Source: Archegozetes longisetosus (taxonomy: Eukaryota > Arthropoda > Arachnida > Sarcoptiformes > Trhypochthoniidae). From it: a DNA stretch of 64,000 nt. Both the position numbers and the translations under genes were made by a program. Position 1 is the stretch's first letter; every line of letters begins with the position of its first letter. The notes beneath the pieces were generated by a model. That model worked only from the letters and a program-made list of their open reading frames with translations, ran no database searches and was not told the origin of the DNA. Shown here in pieces: positions 47,940 through 59,758 of this stretch. The stretch lies in NCBI GenBank assembly GCA_018873245.2, contig JAEMBT020000001.1:18850220-18914219 (forward strand), read 5' to 3'.

Positions 47940-49037
47940 AAATGTGTTAGAAGTAAATGAATTAGATATTATATTGTACTTACCAACTTGTGTAGAATGA
48001 AACTTAATTCTTATTAACTATTGTATCTAATCATTTCAAACAGTATTATGTTAGTATCAGTCTATGTGAACAACTGACAACCATTGAACACTAAATTTAA
48101 TGACAATCTTCCACTATATTCATGCGCAAAGAATTTTTCGTCAGATTAAACCTTTCAAAATATCTCGAATACATTGTGCACATGACTGAATTCGATTATT
48201 TGTTTATTTGTATCTTAACTTCTGATATTATTAGTATTTTATTGTATATTTCCTAATATTGTATCAAAATATATCTCAAATTACTATTCTAAGGTTTAGT
48301 AAATATTTAGTAATACGGAACTCAATTCGTAAAGCTTTCTTTTAATCAACTTTTAATTATGAAACAAAAAGGTATATCATTTTAAATTGCCTACAAAATA
48401 GGACTTTCACATTTACCTTCAAGAGCATATAACTTTGGTTTCTGTTATTTATCAAAGTTTTTCTCAATTCTTGAAGTTTTTATTTCAATGTTTACTCGTT
48501 AAAATTAAGATTAGATTGTGAAAATTTCAACGATCTTTCATTATATGTTTTTTTTAATAAACTAGGAAAGATCAATAAATAATGAATATTTTAAATGACC
48601 CATTCATAAAAAAATATTTGAATTTTTGCTCAAAGCACAACCAACTTGACAGTTGTAAGGATTATTCTCATAAAAGATCTACCATTTAATAGTGGAGCAT
48701 CTTCTAAAATTAAAACTTCGTTCGTAAGTTCAACATAGATAAATGGCTGATACATGAGATAATAACTATAATACTCGTGGGATTTAATGTTTGAGATATT
48801 GCATCAGTGCTTTGGTATTAAGAGAAATAAACTATTGCTCGTCATGTATGTTTCTCGTATACGGATCTGGTATTACTTAAATGTTTTTAAAATTGAAATC
48901 CCAAACGATGCAATAGTTGATTGAACAGAAATACTTTGAGTTTATAAATTTTCGAAATGAGTGAGAGTACAGTTATCTCGCATAGTGATTAAAATCACTG
49001 GAACTTATGCTAAAATTTCATGCATAAAATGTTCCTA
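47940..49037. other. Gene-free stretch
   Basis: Nothing supported; possibly an intron if the promoter at 47.85 kb is real. Confidence 0.45.
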
Positions 49038-49573
49038 CTGTGTGTAAAATAATAAACTCCCTAAAATTAAAGCACAAACTTCGAATCTAGTTTATTTATT
49101 GAAGTCAAATTTTTATAAAATAGTTTAAGATAGAATGGACTTGATTTGCTAACCATCTTAATTATGAATGTGGTGCAGACGAGCTTTAAAATTGTCGATC
49201 ACATTAGTGAGATAGTAGTTGTAACGTGGTGTTGACATCGATTAGGCTCCTTATTCTCTAAATCTCAATCCGTGTGATTTCTATCTATGGGCATTTCTTA
49301 AAAATAGAGATTATGCCACAAATCCTCTAACGATAGAACGACTCGAAAAAGCAATCAAAATTAAAATTGAAAAGGTTTCTAATCAATTTCCAGTGATGTG
49401 ATAGAGGATATCAAAACTCGTCTGCACCACATTCATAATTACCATAGCATGCCGAGTCCATTCTACCTTAAACTCATATTTTCCCATCATTTTTAAAAAT
49501 TTGACTTCAATAAATAAACTAGATTCGAAGTTATGAGCTTTTATTTTTAGGAAGTTTATTATTTTACACACTG
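49038..49573 (+). mobile_element. Tc1/mariner element with ~145 bp inverted repeats
   Basis: TA-flanked (49036-49037 and 49574-49575). The ends are CTGTGTGTAAAATAATAAAC and the complement of CAGTGTGTAAAATAATAAAC. The inverted repeats extend to about 49190 and 49425 with mismatches (shared AGTTTATTTATTGAAGTCAA). The centre holds a transposase fragment. The sequences just outside the TA sites are also weakly inverted (ATGCATAA / TTATGCAT). Confidence 0.85.
49249..49401 (+). pseudogene. Mariner-type transposase C-terminal fragment
   Basis: An uninterrupted 50-codon frame, PYSLNLNPCDFYLWAFLKNR then DYATNPLTIERLEKAIK, ending in TGA. It matches the C-terminal catalytic segment S-P-D-L-x-P-x-D-x-x-L-W-G-x-L-K of mariner/IS630-type transposases. 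The catalytic Asp of SPDL is Asn here (SLNL). The rest of the gene is deleted. Confidence 0.85.
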
Positions 49574-49575
49574 TA

Positions 49576-50692
49576 TTTTGTACATGTTATGCATTAGTAC
49601 TTTCATAGTTTCGATCTTGTTCTCCTCTTCTATCCTGAACTTGATTCGTAATTCAATTTAGTTTTGTCACCTGATCCTGTGCTTGAATGCTATTAGATTT
49701 TCTAGAAACAATTTGCGAAACTTTTAAACAAGTAATAAAGTTTTAGGTTTTAAACATTACTAACTACTTTCAATAATTTGATAGCTTTGCCACTAAAGGA
49801 TAAATAACTTTAATGGTTTTTCCCTAAAAATGACCCAATATTCATGTTGATTTTATTTTTTACTGTAGTCTACCGGCAAACAATGCGTAACTCGACTCAG
49901 AACAAAAATGATCATGATTTGGAACCCAATTGAATTTTTCATAATAGCTAACTGAACATTTAGTGGAACTTTCCTGTAAACAGAGTCATAAAATAAAATT
50001 AAAAGTGTATAAACTTTATAACATTGTTTTGTTGAAAGAAAACGCAATTTTGGATAATCAAATTAGAAAAAGTGGTGAAAGTAATATAACGTTTTTTAGT
50101 GTCTCAAAACAAATGGTTTGAATGAGAGTCAATATAAAAAATAATTTAAATTCTTGATATAAAAGATAATCTGTTTCAATCTGCTATGAGATGTTGTTGC
50201 TGTTGAGCTAAAATTTAGAAAAAATATAATTTGGTTGAAGGAAAACATAAAATCTTATTGATTTGTTTTTCTTTTGTTATTGTTAAAGTTGAAATTGTGT
50301 AACACTTTCAGTAATAGCCCCACATTTTCCAAAAGTTGTGCTTATCCCTTATATCAATAAAAATGTCACAATAAGCATAACATTAAATCTTCCTTCCACA
50401 TTTGATATATCTTCAATTTTTCAGATAAATTCTCAACAAATACAAATCAATAGTAAAGTGATTCGTTTAATTATTTTAATTATTCCTTATCTATGACTGT
50501 TTTTAGCCTAATATTGAAACCGATTGTTTTAAGTGGAGTTAAATATACATTTCTCTTAGAAACGAATTACAGTAACTGCTGGGACTCAAATTAAATGCAT
50601 ACTTGCCAGTATTGTATATACTTTGGATTATTATACTTATATGATAAAATGATTGTCCAGGACATATTTTCATGAATAGAGTATAAAAAATT
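49576..50692. other. Gene-free stretch
   Basis: AT-rich, with no supported feature. Confidence 0.5.
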
Positions 50693-51448
50693 GGGTTAGA
50701 GTACACTCTGGCTTCAAAGCCTGAACGGGGGGTCGTATAAATCCATCAAGGGTATCGTTCGAATCAGTCCATCCACTAAAGTTAGAGAGAGGGGTCAAAA
50801 TAAGCTACACCCACTTTTCTTAAACCTATTTAAGGTCGTCAAATTATTTTTTGCAAAATTTTTCTGATCTTTATCGAATTTGGTTTTACACTTTAAGTAT
50901 TGAGCCCTCCGCTACCGTTAGCTATAATATATAAGATATAAATTGTTAAATTTGAGCTTATTTATTGCCAATAAAAATATTGTGCCAATATCCTCTTTCA
51001 TGGTACTACTAGTTAAACATGGTATCTTCAGACGTCGCCATAGAGTTTAACCTTAACCAGTTTCTTTCAATCAATCTCATAGTATTGGTCAGGGTTATCA
51101 TAAACTCTGCGGCGACATCTTGAAGATACTGTGTTTAGCTAGTAATAGCCATAAAGAGTATATCGACACAATCCTTTTATTAGCAATAAATAAGCTCAAA
51201 GCTAGCAATTTAGATCTTATGTATTGTAACTAGTCTTGGCAAGGAGGCTCAAAGGATAAAACCAAATGGGTAAAAACTTGAAAATTTTCTCAAAAAAAAA
51301 AATTTAACATTGGAAACGTGGTTCAAGAAAAGTGAAAGTGGCTTATTTTGACCCTCTGCCTTATTAAAGTGGAAGAACTGATTCGAACTACATTCTAGCT
51401 GGTACTTACGACCTGCCTTTCAGGCACTGTCGCCAGTGTACTCTAACC
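50693..51448. mobile_element. 756 bp fold-back element
   Basis: The inverted ends both begin GGTTAGAGTACACT. The arms of over 300 bp pair along most of their length, with mismatches and some poorly paired stretches: GGGGTCAAAATAAGC with its complement, TGAGCTTATTTATTGC with GCAATAAATAAGCTCA, and AGTTTAACCTTAACCAG with a diverged partner near 51090. It is non-coding. No clear target duplication was found, so the class is unknown. Confidence 0.75.
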
Positions 51449-52250
51449 AAACGCTGCTATTTATACAATGCCTTTTTCACCTGATAGCCACCGAAAAGAT
51501 TTAATAATTTTCAAACTACAATTAATAGAGAAATTAAATCTTGCTCAAACATAATTTATTTTATAACAAATATACTTTAGTTGTTTTGATTTAACTACAG
51601 CAAGTCATAGTCTAAAAATTGAAAAAATATCACTATTAACAAAACAACGTGTTTTTATAATCGAAAATCATTTCATTAATGTGAAAACTAAAATCCATAT
51701 AAAAAATGTTTAAAAGCTCCAACTTTTTTCTATGGAGACATCTGAATAATAATGTTTATTCATCAAAACCTCAAAATCTCGAAGATTTAAATTAGATATA
51801 ACTAATGAAATTAAACAAATGAGTGTCGAAACTTTGCATAAAGTTTCTGAAAACTCGGTAAACTGCATTCGGATGTGTCTGACCACGAATGGTGGACGCT
51901 ATTAACAGTTATTCTAAATTGAGTTTGGTTGTCATAAAATGGAGAATATGAACAAAATTTAATTTTTCTACTAAATGTAATTGAAAAGTTATTAAGCTTT
52001 CAGGGTAGCTATCAGACAAAAACCGCTGTATGAGTTGAGAGAATATGTTGTTTTGATGCTATGCAAATGTGCAAATTATATGATGAAGAGTTCTGCTCCA
52101 AAATAATCCCTTTTGTGGTAAAATTGATGTAAAGAATGCTCTATTATTCAGCTAAGTTATAAATATCTTCATAATTTGTCTCCAAGTCATAATATCATCT
52201 TCACAACTATGATGACAGTATTTCCAATCCTAGGATAAAGGGCTTGAAAG
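51449..52250. other. Gene-free stretch
   Basis: Nothing supported. Confidence 0.5.
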
Positions 52251-52513
52251 CAGTGTCGAATCCGGAAAATTTAGAGTGAGGAGCATAAATCGGGTTTCAT
52301 AAGTTAGTGTTAAAATTGAGCTAGTTCAAAATAAGTATGATTTTCGCTATAGTACTGACAGTTTATTAATTTACAGTATAAGAAAATTGTGTAACTAAAT
52401 TCAATTTCTATGAGAAAATCAGCATTTCTATCTATTAAATCACTCTTGGCCTAAACTTTTGATTGAGGTTAAGGGGGTCTGTACTCCCTTGGCCTCAACC
52501 AGCGTCGCCACTG
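52251..52513. mobile_element. hAT-type MITE (263 bp) with target duplication
   Basis: Ends CAGTGTCGAATCCGG on the left and CAGTGGCGACGCTGG on the complement of the right. The flanking 8 bp are CTTGAAAG (52243-52250) and CTTAAAAG (52514-52521), differing at one base. CAGTG-type ends with an 8 bp duplication are the known hAT signature. It has no coding capacity. Confidence 0.75.
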
Positions 52514-52521
52514 CTTAAAAG

Positions 52522-53807
52522 CATTAAGTTATATGTGAAATGTGATGAAACACTTGAGCTCTTACGCTTGACGTTATGACAAATATTGAAAACAAGTATA
52601 ATGATATAATTATGCGCAAGAAAACACTTGCGCATTGTTTACAATAACGTATGAATTACTAAAATTTTCCTTAAGCTTACCATCATTTCACTCTACGGTA
52701 TAATGGCTAGAATCCTATTAAAGATAACTTCATTACACTTCAAGGATTACTTGAGAAGTATTTTGATACATGTTTAGTAAAATTTTGTTTATCAATCAGT
52801 TTGATTTTCTGAAAAGCGGTTGTCTCACAATAGTATATAAATAATAAATCATAACTCATTTCAAGCGCAAATAATAGATTATAGTGAAATGTTTGGAAAA
52901 TGTCTTTTTAACAACTTTACATTTCTTCTATTCAAATCAAATCTTATGTAATAAATGAGACTAAAACGTGAAAATACATTAATTACAGTATTTCGTAGAA
53001 ATCGTGTTTAACTTGAATTAAGTTGAAATGAGGCTCGCATTCAAAATAATGCAGTCAAACCCAACTACCCATGAGATGGTTTATAAAAGTTTAAATTCCT
53101 TTAGACTTTGGGTGAATGCTCACAATTTATCTAATAAGATTTGAAAGAATTTTCTTTGGAAGCTATTTGATTTAGTGCAATCCATATTATTGCAAATCAC
53201 GTTCCAATAGAGTCACTATGGAGTTAATTATTGCTTAGTTACTAATGAAATAATGCTCAAGCTTGTAAAGTATTTCAATGTAAATGAATAGGCTATTGGC
53301 AACAATAGGCACAAAGTACTTGAGTAAAGTTGCAATTTATATTTCATTGTATTATCGACTAATAAAATACATAGAGACTTGTTGGATATGATTCGATCGT
53401 TAAAGATATTGGGATAAGATTTTACTATTTCAATAGAATGATTAAATAAAGTTAATGTTGTTTTGCACTACCACTAAATTACCTTGACTCTATGATACAA
53501 TCTATATCTATTTTCAAGTATGCATCAACAATCTGTTCACTTCTTCAAATTTTTAATATTTCAATTAAATATATCATTTTCTAATAAATATATTGATGTT
53601 TAATGAATATTCTTCAAAATAAATTAATAACTTTTAATATAATTACAGGTTGTATATAATACAACACTATACAAATTTGAAACCCACTTTATATAGAGAG
53701 ATGATTTAAATAAAACAATTGAAAAGCTCTATAGAAATAGATTATCTAAAATTAAGTTAAGAGAATTATTTGTTTTAGGGATTGATTTTATGGATTGTAG
53801 TGCAAGA
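52522..53807. other. Gene-free stretch
   Basis: AT-rich; 3' flank of the CAP-domain gene. No supported feature. Confidence 0.5.
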
Positions 53808-56613
53808 CTAATGAACACGAGTGCCACTTATAGTACTAATGCTGGTAGGGCTTAATTGTTTGCTATGCGTGCGTTTGTACTTATTTGTCTTTTCAATCAA
53901 TTTGCATTTAATGCTTTTATTTCTCTTAATGTCAATGTCACTAAAAATAGGTGGCAATACGTTTTCATGAAAGGCTGAGGACACATTCGCTGCTGGCATA
54001 TAATTAGCCACTACGATCAGTTTACCATTTCTTGTACGTGCTTTTCCAATACCAAAATATTTCGAATTCTTCCATATTAACTGTGTGAAGTGACCTGAAA
54101 AAGCATTTCAGACAATTTCAAACTATTCTAAACAATTCCAAAAACTAGTTTCATATTTTACTTAATTGAAATCACAGCTCACTATATTATTGAATTGAAC
54201 GGATTCGCTTAATAAATATTATGTTAGGCCAATTTGTTTTATACATATAAAGAGCTAGAGTCTAATATAAGCAATTTCTAAATTTTAAACTTAATGCAAA
54301 ATAAAGAATCATTTAGCAGACAAATATTGCACATCTTTGTTAGTCTTATGGCTTAAATTGAGTGCAGAATCAAATCATCTTATATACGATTATTTGCTGA
54401 TTCTTGCTTTTAAAATATATGTTGTAAAGCGTTAGGAATTTCTATTTTCTTAATTCATTCGTGACCTAAATCTGACAAAATAAAGTGTACTTAAACTGAG
54501 ATTCTTTATGTCAGAGCAACTCTGTTGAAATCAGAGAAAAGAGCACATTGAAAGAGATTTTTGCTCAGATACTCAAAACCCATTTAACTGCTCAAATCAT
54601 AATATTGATAGTTAATGAGAGAAAATAAGAATAACTTAACTTGTCATGCACTCAAGCAATTAAGAATTGCAAGTTTTCTTTAACAGCTTTATGCCAAACA
54701 TATCAAATCATCACTGATTCACTGATAGCAATGTTCTAACAATGAGCAAATCATACGGTAATTGTCTTTAAACGATGAAAAATCTGGTAAACCTAATGAT
54801 TCAGTTCAATACAAAAGCAATTTTAAAAGTTTGAGATAAAACTAAACCGGGAGGGTCGCAAACTTTCGGAGAATCAAACCAGGTTAAAATATCAAAATAT
54901 GATTAAGGTCATACAATATATCAGACAATCAATCATTTTTGCAAATGGCCTCTAAATTCTGGAAAAATTAAGAATCAAATTTTTCAGTTACTTTTGATAC
55001 AAAATTTCAAAATAAATTTTAATGTATAACATTCTTGGTCAAGTAGTAGGACATAGAATTCGTAGGACACGTAGGATTATCGACCTAGATTCGAAACTCT
55101 ATATGGATTATTTTATTATTATTCTTACTTTTTAGTTTCTCAACTCTAATATATTTGAAACTTTTAAAACCTTTTTAAACCAGTGGAATATGTAGATTAA
55201 GTAATAAATTACAGGATTTAATTAGATTCATTTCAAACAATATTCTATGAAAAACAAAAAATTTTTTAATCAGTAAACAAATATTTTCACAAAAACAAGA
55301 ATATCACTTAAAATGAATTTAATTAGTTTAAATCTAATTAAATTCTGTGATTTATTACTTAATCTATATATTCCATCGATTAAAAAAGTTTTAAAAGGTT
55401 CAAATAGGTTAGGGTTGAGAAACTAAAAAGATTAATAAAATAATCCACATTGAGTTTCGAACCTAGGTCGATAATACTACGAGTCTCACGACTTGTTACT
55501 TGACGAAGGAGGCTATACATTGAAACTCTTGAAATTTTGTATCAAAAGTAACTGAAAAATTTTATTCTTAATTTTTCCAGAATTTAGAAGCCATTTACAA
55601 AAAATGATTAATTGTCAGGTATTTTGTATGACTCTAACAATATTTTGAACTTAGTTTCATTTTAAAAGCATTCTGAAAGTGCGTAACCTTCCCGGTTAAG
55701 TTGAGTGTATGATAATTAGATATTGGGTTTACATTCGTGACTTATCTTAATCTCTCAAACATTAACACAAAATATTTTCGAAGTGATTTTTTCTCTGATT
55801 TTAATACAACTACTGTGTTGTATAGTATCTCTATGAAATTTCAACTAAATTTATGCATAAAACTAAACAGTAATGACTCACAAATTAAGAGTAAAGCTAT
55901 AGCAAACCTTAAAATCCTTGATTAGAACAATAATACTTTCATGCATTAGAAAGTATGGAAATTATTCCTGATTCTGATTATTCTGACTCTCTAATTCCTT
56001 TTACCTAACTTTCAATGAAAATTGAAATTATCGTAGTCATATATAAAATCTCTAACTCTATTTGGTACACTCTGACATTTCAAAATGTTTTCTTTTTCAT
56101 AAAAAACTCTTAAGAAAATCAATTTTTTCTTTTCATCATTAATAAAGAATAAATGAATGAAAAAACACGCAATTGTTGACTCACTCGATTGTGTGTGCAG
56201 TAAATTGGGATCTAAAGTGAAATCATACATATCTATATAATTGTACCAATATTTGACTATTTCTTCGGCTGAAATTCAATGAAAAGTAAATTTGAGAAAC
56301 TGATCACTTTAAATACGACTAAATGTCACGTTTCTAAATCATCACCTGACGGATCAAACTCTGAATAATAAGTCCACTTCGACAGCAAATTTTGACCAAT
56401 TTCAGGATCATTTTTATGATAGAATGAATCGGTGTGTGAAAGATGGTTAGCCCAGAATTGAGCCTTTTGGCAAAGATCTAATGAAAGCATTAATGGAGGC
56501 ACTGCATGATGAGAACGAAGTATGTTATGCCATTGGAGTGCATGTAATACAAATTCGCTTTTTGAATATGAAGCACTTCTCACTGCGTCCTGATATCGAA
56601 ATTCTGTCGAACG
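53808..56613 (-). CDS. GAPR-1-like CAP-superfamily protein (three exons resolved)
   Basis: Exons 56613-56346 (start uncertain; 56624 and 56589 are alternative acceptors), 56268-56185 and 54094-53808, with phases that match at both junctions. The CAP domain runs in order: ALQWHNILRSHHAVPPLMLS, LCQKAQFWANHLSHTDSFYH, EIGQNLLSKW, EEIVKYWYNYIDMYDF, SHFTQLIWKNSKYFGIG, VVANYMPAANVSSAF and ENVLPP. This best fits the GAPR-1/GLIPR2 branch, whose members are small membrane-associated proteins without a signal peptide. Two conserved cavity glutamates appear replaced: GENL is GQNL, and the Glu of the W-Y-x-E-I motif is Tyr. The GHFTQ Gly is Ser, formed across the splice. A basic, Ser/Thr-rich tail of ~45 residues follows the domain. 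Exon 1 has no clear start Met, so an upstream exon is needed. The second intron holds an 850 bp palindromic element. Confidence 0.85.
55030..55105 (+). ncRNA. tRNA-like unit, left arm
   Basis: TTGGTCAAGTAGTAGGACAT resembles a tRNA D-arm/A box, and GACCTAGATTCGAAACTC resembles a T-arm/B box about 45 nt on. The acceptor stem does not pair well, so it is not a functional tRNA. It is best seen as a tRNA-derived SINE head. Confidence 0.45.
55445..55520 (-). ncRNA. tRNA-like unit, right arm
   Basis: Inverted counterpart of the left unit. On the minus strand TTCGTCAAGTAACAAGTCGT is followed by GACCTAGGTTCGAAACTC. The B box (GGTTCGAAACTC) is closer to consensus than in the left arm. The A-to-B spacing of ~44 nt equals that of tRNA genes. 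Confidence 0.5.
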
Positions 56614-56624
56614 CTTCGTAAAAC

Positions 56625-58850
56625 CTATAACACGAAACGCAAATCTTGAAAAATTGATTTGGTTTAAATGCTCAAAATGCTTAAAATTGCTTGAATATTA
56701 TCCTATAAACTAATGATGCACATAAGCTCGTTTTTTCCTAGCATTTGCTTGAACTTAAGTATGGTCATTTTTACACTGCTCTAATTTACCTTAAAATTGT
56801 CTGAATAACTAAAATATTTTGCTTTGCTTGTTTTCTTTGATTAGATTGTTGTAATTTTGGATGAAAAACACTAATTTTCGCATTGTAGATGGATTTTAAT
56901 ATAAGACCACAAGTTTTAGGTTTTTAGCTTGAGCTTCAACTGTGCTCGCAGTAGGTGAGTGTGGAGCTTATCTATAAGCTGGAAAAACCTCAAATAGCTA
57001 GTTTCCAGCTTAAGCTAGCTTGAGCTTTCGTGCGTTATTATTTGTAAGATAGATTATGGCTTAACTCATACGAATGGAGTACGTGAGGCTATAAATGAAT
57101 ATTATTTCATTCGCAAAGAGGAACTTCATTAACTATTAATATTTATAGACGAAAATTAATTCCCCAGTAGATGATATCAGATCTGCATTGACGAAATTGC
57201 ATTAATTTTTTGTCTATAGATTGAATTTGAAATTAGTATTTGACTTTCAGATAGACGTATACCCGAATTACGTGGAATACCAACTGTTGAGCCAGATATG
57301 TGTCAATTTAGGATAATTTTTAAATATCTCGAATCTAATAGATCTTACGTAAGGTCTATGGATTCGATAACTGAATTATTGCATAAAATATTTTGAAGTA
57401 TAAATCGCTTTGTGTATTAATTCTTTGGGTAGAAGTCGATTAACAATAAGTTATGTGAAAATTTGACTTCTCATTAGTAGAGTTTCGTAATTTTTAACAG
57501 CAGGACATTGCATGCCATTTATGAATTAAGCAAATCGGATGAAATGATTGCGAAAATCTTTAGACCTTTCAGTAGGACTAAACAGAATATGCCCTTAGAT
57601 CTTATATAATGGTTTGATAATACATACATAATACATTCGTACAAGTATTGAGTAAGAAAATGATTAGTTAATTATGCTTGAACGGATTCTCGAGTTGCAA
57701 CTAACTTTAACTTTCACTCAAATGATTTTGTGCATTATTTCAACTGAATTATTTCAAATGATTCAGTGGTGAATAAGTAATTTATCAGAAAAAATGGTTT
57801 GGCAATTTGATTAAAACGAAATGAATAAGGCAGCGTAAATCAGAAGAGAGTAAAAAGTAATTATAACAGTAGTTGAAGCTGTGAAAATTCTATAATTAAA
57901 AAAATCACTTATGATGAAAAGACCATTAGACATAAAAATAATTGTAATTATAATAATCGCTTTGAATGCAAGTCTACTGTAAGTTAATTTTGAAAAAGGA
58001 TACATTGAAACACTATTCATTTTTTATGTTGATAGAAACAATCTAACGCTTTATCATCAGTATTAATCAATATTCCAATGTCATAACAGTGACTTGAAAG
58101 CTGAAAAACAGTTAGAATTATAATGACTACCGTAACTAGGGATGGGCAGACGGGGTCAGTCCCCATAAGATTTTTCAACATTTGAGTGTAGATCTGCAGG
58201 CATTAGTGTTTTCTGTATTAAGGAGTAAAAACTTATTTGACAAATTGAATGTTGAGTCAATGATAATTTAACCCTTGCATGATCCTGGCCTAAGTCAAAA
58301 TACTAATTATAATGTAAAAACTCAACTCTAATAGTATTTGATTAACTTTGGTATAGCTATTGTGAAAACTTTAGGCATTTGGGTGCAGAACGAAAGTTAG
58401 ATAAGTTATTAAATAATAGAGTTAGACACAGAAAGCAATACCATTGCTACACAATGAAGAGATTGATGTAAATTTGATGATGATTGTAATAATGATTATA
58501 GTAAAAATGAATCCAAGCGTACAATTGCTTTATTATTTATAAGTTGACTTCTAGTCTAAACAAAAGTTGTTGCCATAAATCATTATAAATTCGATTATAT
58601 AATATGGTATATAATGATGGATAAGCTTTTAATGGATTATAAAATGTAGTTTTGAGAATAATATACATTAATATAAGTCTATCAAACAATACAATTGAGA
58701 TCATAACAACAATTTAGGCAAATTGACTAAAAATAATATAAGTCAATGAGTTTATTGACTCCTCACTGACTGTTAGGTTTATTGATCTGAATGGCAAACT
58801 TTCTACCAAATATTTCAATATTTCTCATCTTAATCTTACTCACTTATATA
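56625..58850. other. Gene-free stretch, possible intron
   Basis: No supported gene. If the exon at 59540-59758 belongs to the CAP gene, this is intron. A local inverted motif (AGCTTGAGCTT / AAGCTAGCTTGAGC) lies near 56925-57025. Confidence 0.45.
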
Positions 58851-59462
58851 TTACTAGCTAGAAATACGGGCAAAAGCCCGTTATTAAGTTCATAAAAAAT
58901 AAAGATTTAAAACTTTATTCAACAAATAAATAGTTCTTTAAATAGAGATTTTTCAATTTTTTTCTCTCATTTAGTATTAGTCTAAAAACTTAGAATAACT
59001 CTAAAACCTTACTAAATCTTCGACGACTTTATTAGTCGTCGAATCTTTTGCTTGTATCACAATCACTAATATTTGTAATAATATAATTACATGCACAAAC
59101 ACAAATAAAAAATACACTTCAAATTTCACTTTAAAAAATCTTAAAACAATATTAAAAAAATTTAGCTTAATTTTACTAATCGTTGTTTTCGTTTGCTATA
59201 TGTGCGAGTTACTTGCATGTAGTGCAATGTCTTTTCTTGTTCAGAACTTTGCTTATTTAAATCGTATCGTGTATCAATTAAGTGGCGTATTCACGAAATT
59301 CAAAAATAGAATAGTAGTTAACTTTTAGTCTAAAAAACACTTTAATCAACTCTTTGCATCAGATGAAAAACATTGAAACCAGTCTGATTTCTCTGTGATG
59401 ACCACGAACAAAGTTTTTGACTGGTCGTACAGAAAGAGCATTTAAGCATTTTATTATATAGA
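58851..59462 (+). repeat. Possible SINE- or Helitron-like repeat
   Basis: Begins TTACTAGCTAGAAATACGGG followed by a short hairpin (CGGGCAAAAGCCCG) and ends near TTTATTATATAGATT. This head and tail combination resembles interspersed repeats common in invertebrates, but only one copy is present here and there are no clear target duplications. Class uncertain. Confidence 0.35.
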
Positions 59463-59539
59463 TTCTTAATTAATATAAATCTTATTCACTTTTAGTAAAC
59501 AATTTATTCATCTATAAATTTATTATTTGTCATTCTTAC

Positions 59540-59758
59540 CTGTTTCGCAATAAGAGATGAGATGCTATTATCAGTACTATTGGTACTAGTACTTGCATTA
59601 CTATTTTCTTCATCACTCTTTGAAATCGAAGGCAATGAAATCATATCTAAATCTTGACTAGGTGAATCAAGTTTCAAAACAACAGTTGACGGACAATTCC
59701 GTGTCCGTAAAGTTACTAACTTTCGAAGTTCGTTGAATTTCTTGTTAATGTAGTCCAT
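59540..59758 (-). CDS. Putative first coding exon, Ser/Asn-rich
   Basis: An ATG-initiated 73-codon frame (MDYINKKFNELRKLVTLRTR…) with a Ser/Asn/Thr/Asp-rich second half (NASTSTNSTDNSISS), ending at a consensus donor AAACAG/GTAAGA in phase 0. The acceptor at 56613 of the CAP gene is also phase 0, so the two could join into a protein of about 285 residues with a disordered N-terminal region. No other downstream partner is visible. The composition fits coding, but the link is an inference. Confidence 0.38.

Larger units (their letters stand above)
54845..55697. mobile_element. 853 bp palindromic element with a tRNA-like head in each arm
   Basis: The inverted ends both read AACCGGGA(G/A)GG. The arms of ~370 bp pair throughout (TTTTTCAGTTACTTTTGAT and complement; TAATTAAATC…GATTTAATTA near the centre). 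Each arm contains an internal pol III-type promoter, with an A-box-like GGTCAAGTAGTAGG and a B-box-like TTCGAAACTC at tRNA-like spacing. The element sits in an intron of the CAP gene. It could be two head-to-head SINE copies or a fold-back element that captured a tRNA-like unit. Confidence 0.75.

Noticed and set aside
55030-55520. Functional tRNA genes in the palindrome
   Set aside because: A- and B-box spacing is right, but the acceptor and T stems pair poorly; reported as tRNA-derived units only.
56012-56230. Minus-strand 72-codon frame starting MYDFTLDPNLL
   Set aside because: Its first part is the second CAP exon read past its donor at 56184; the rest is intron.
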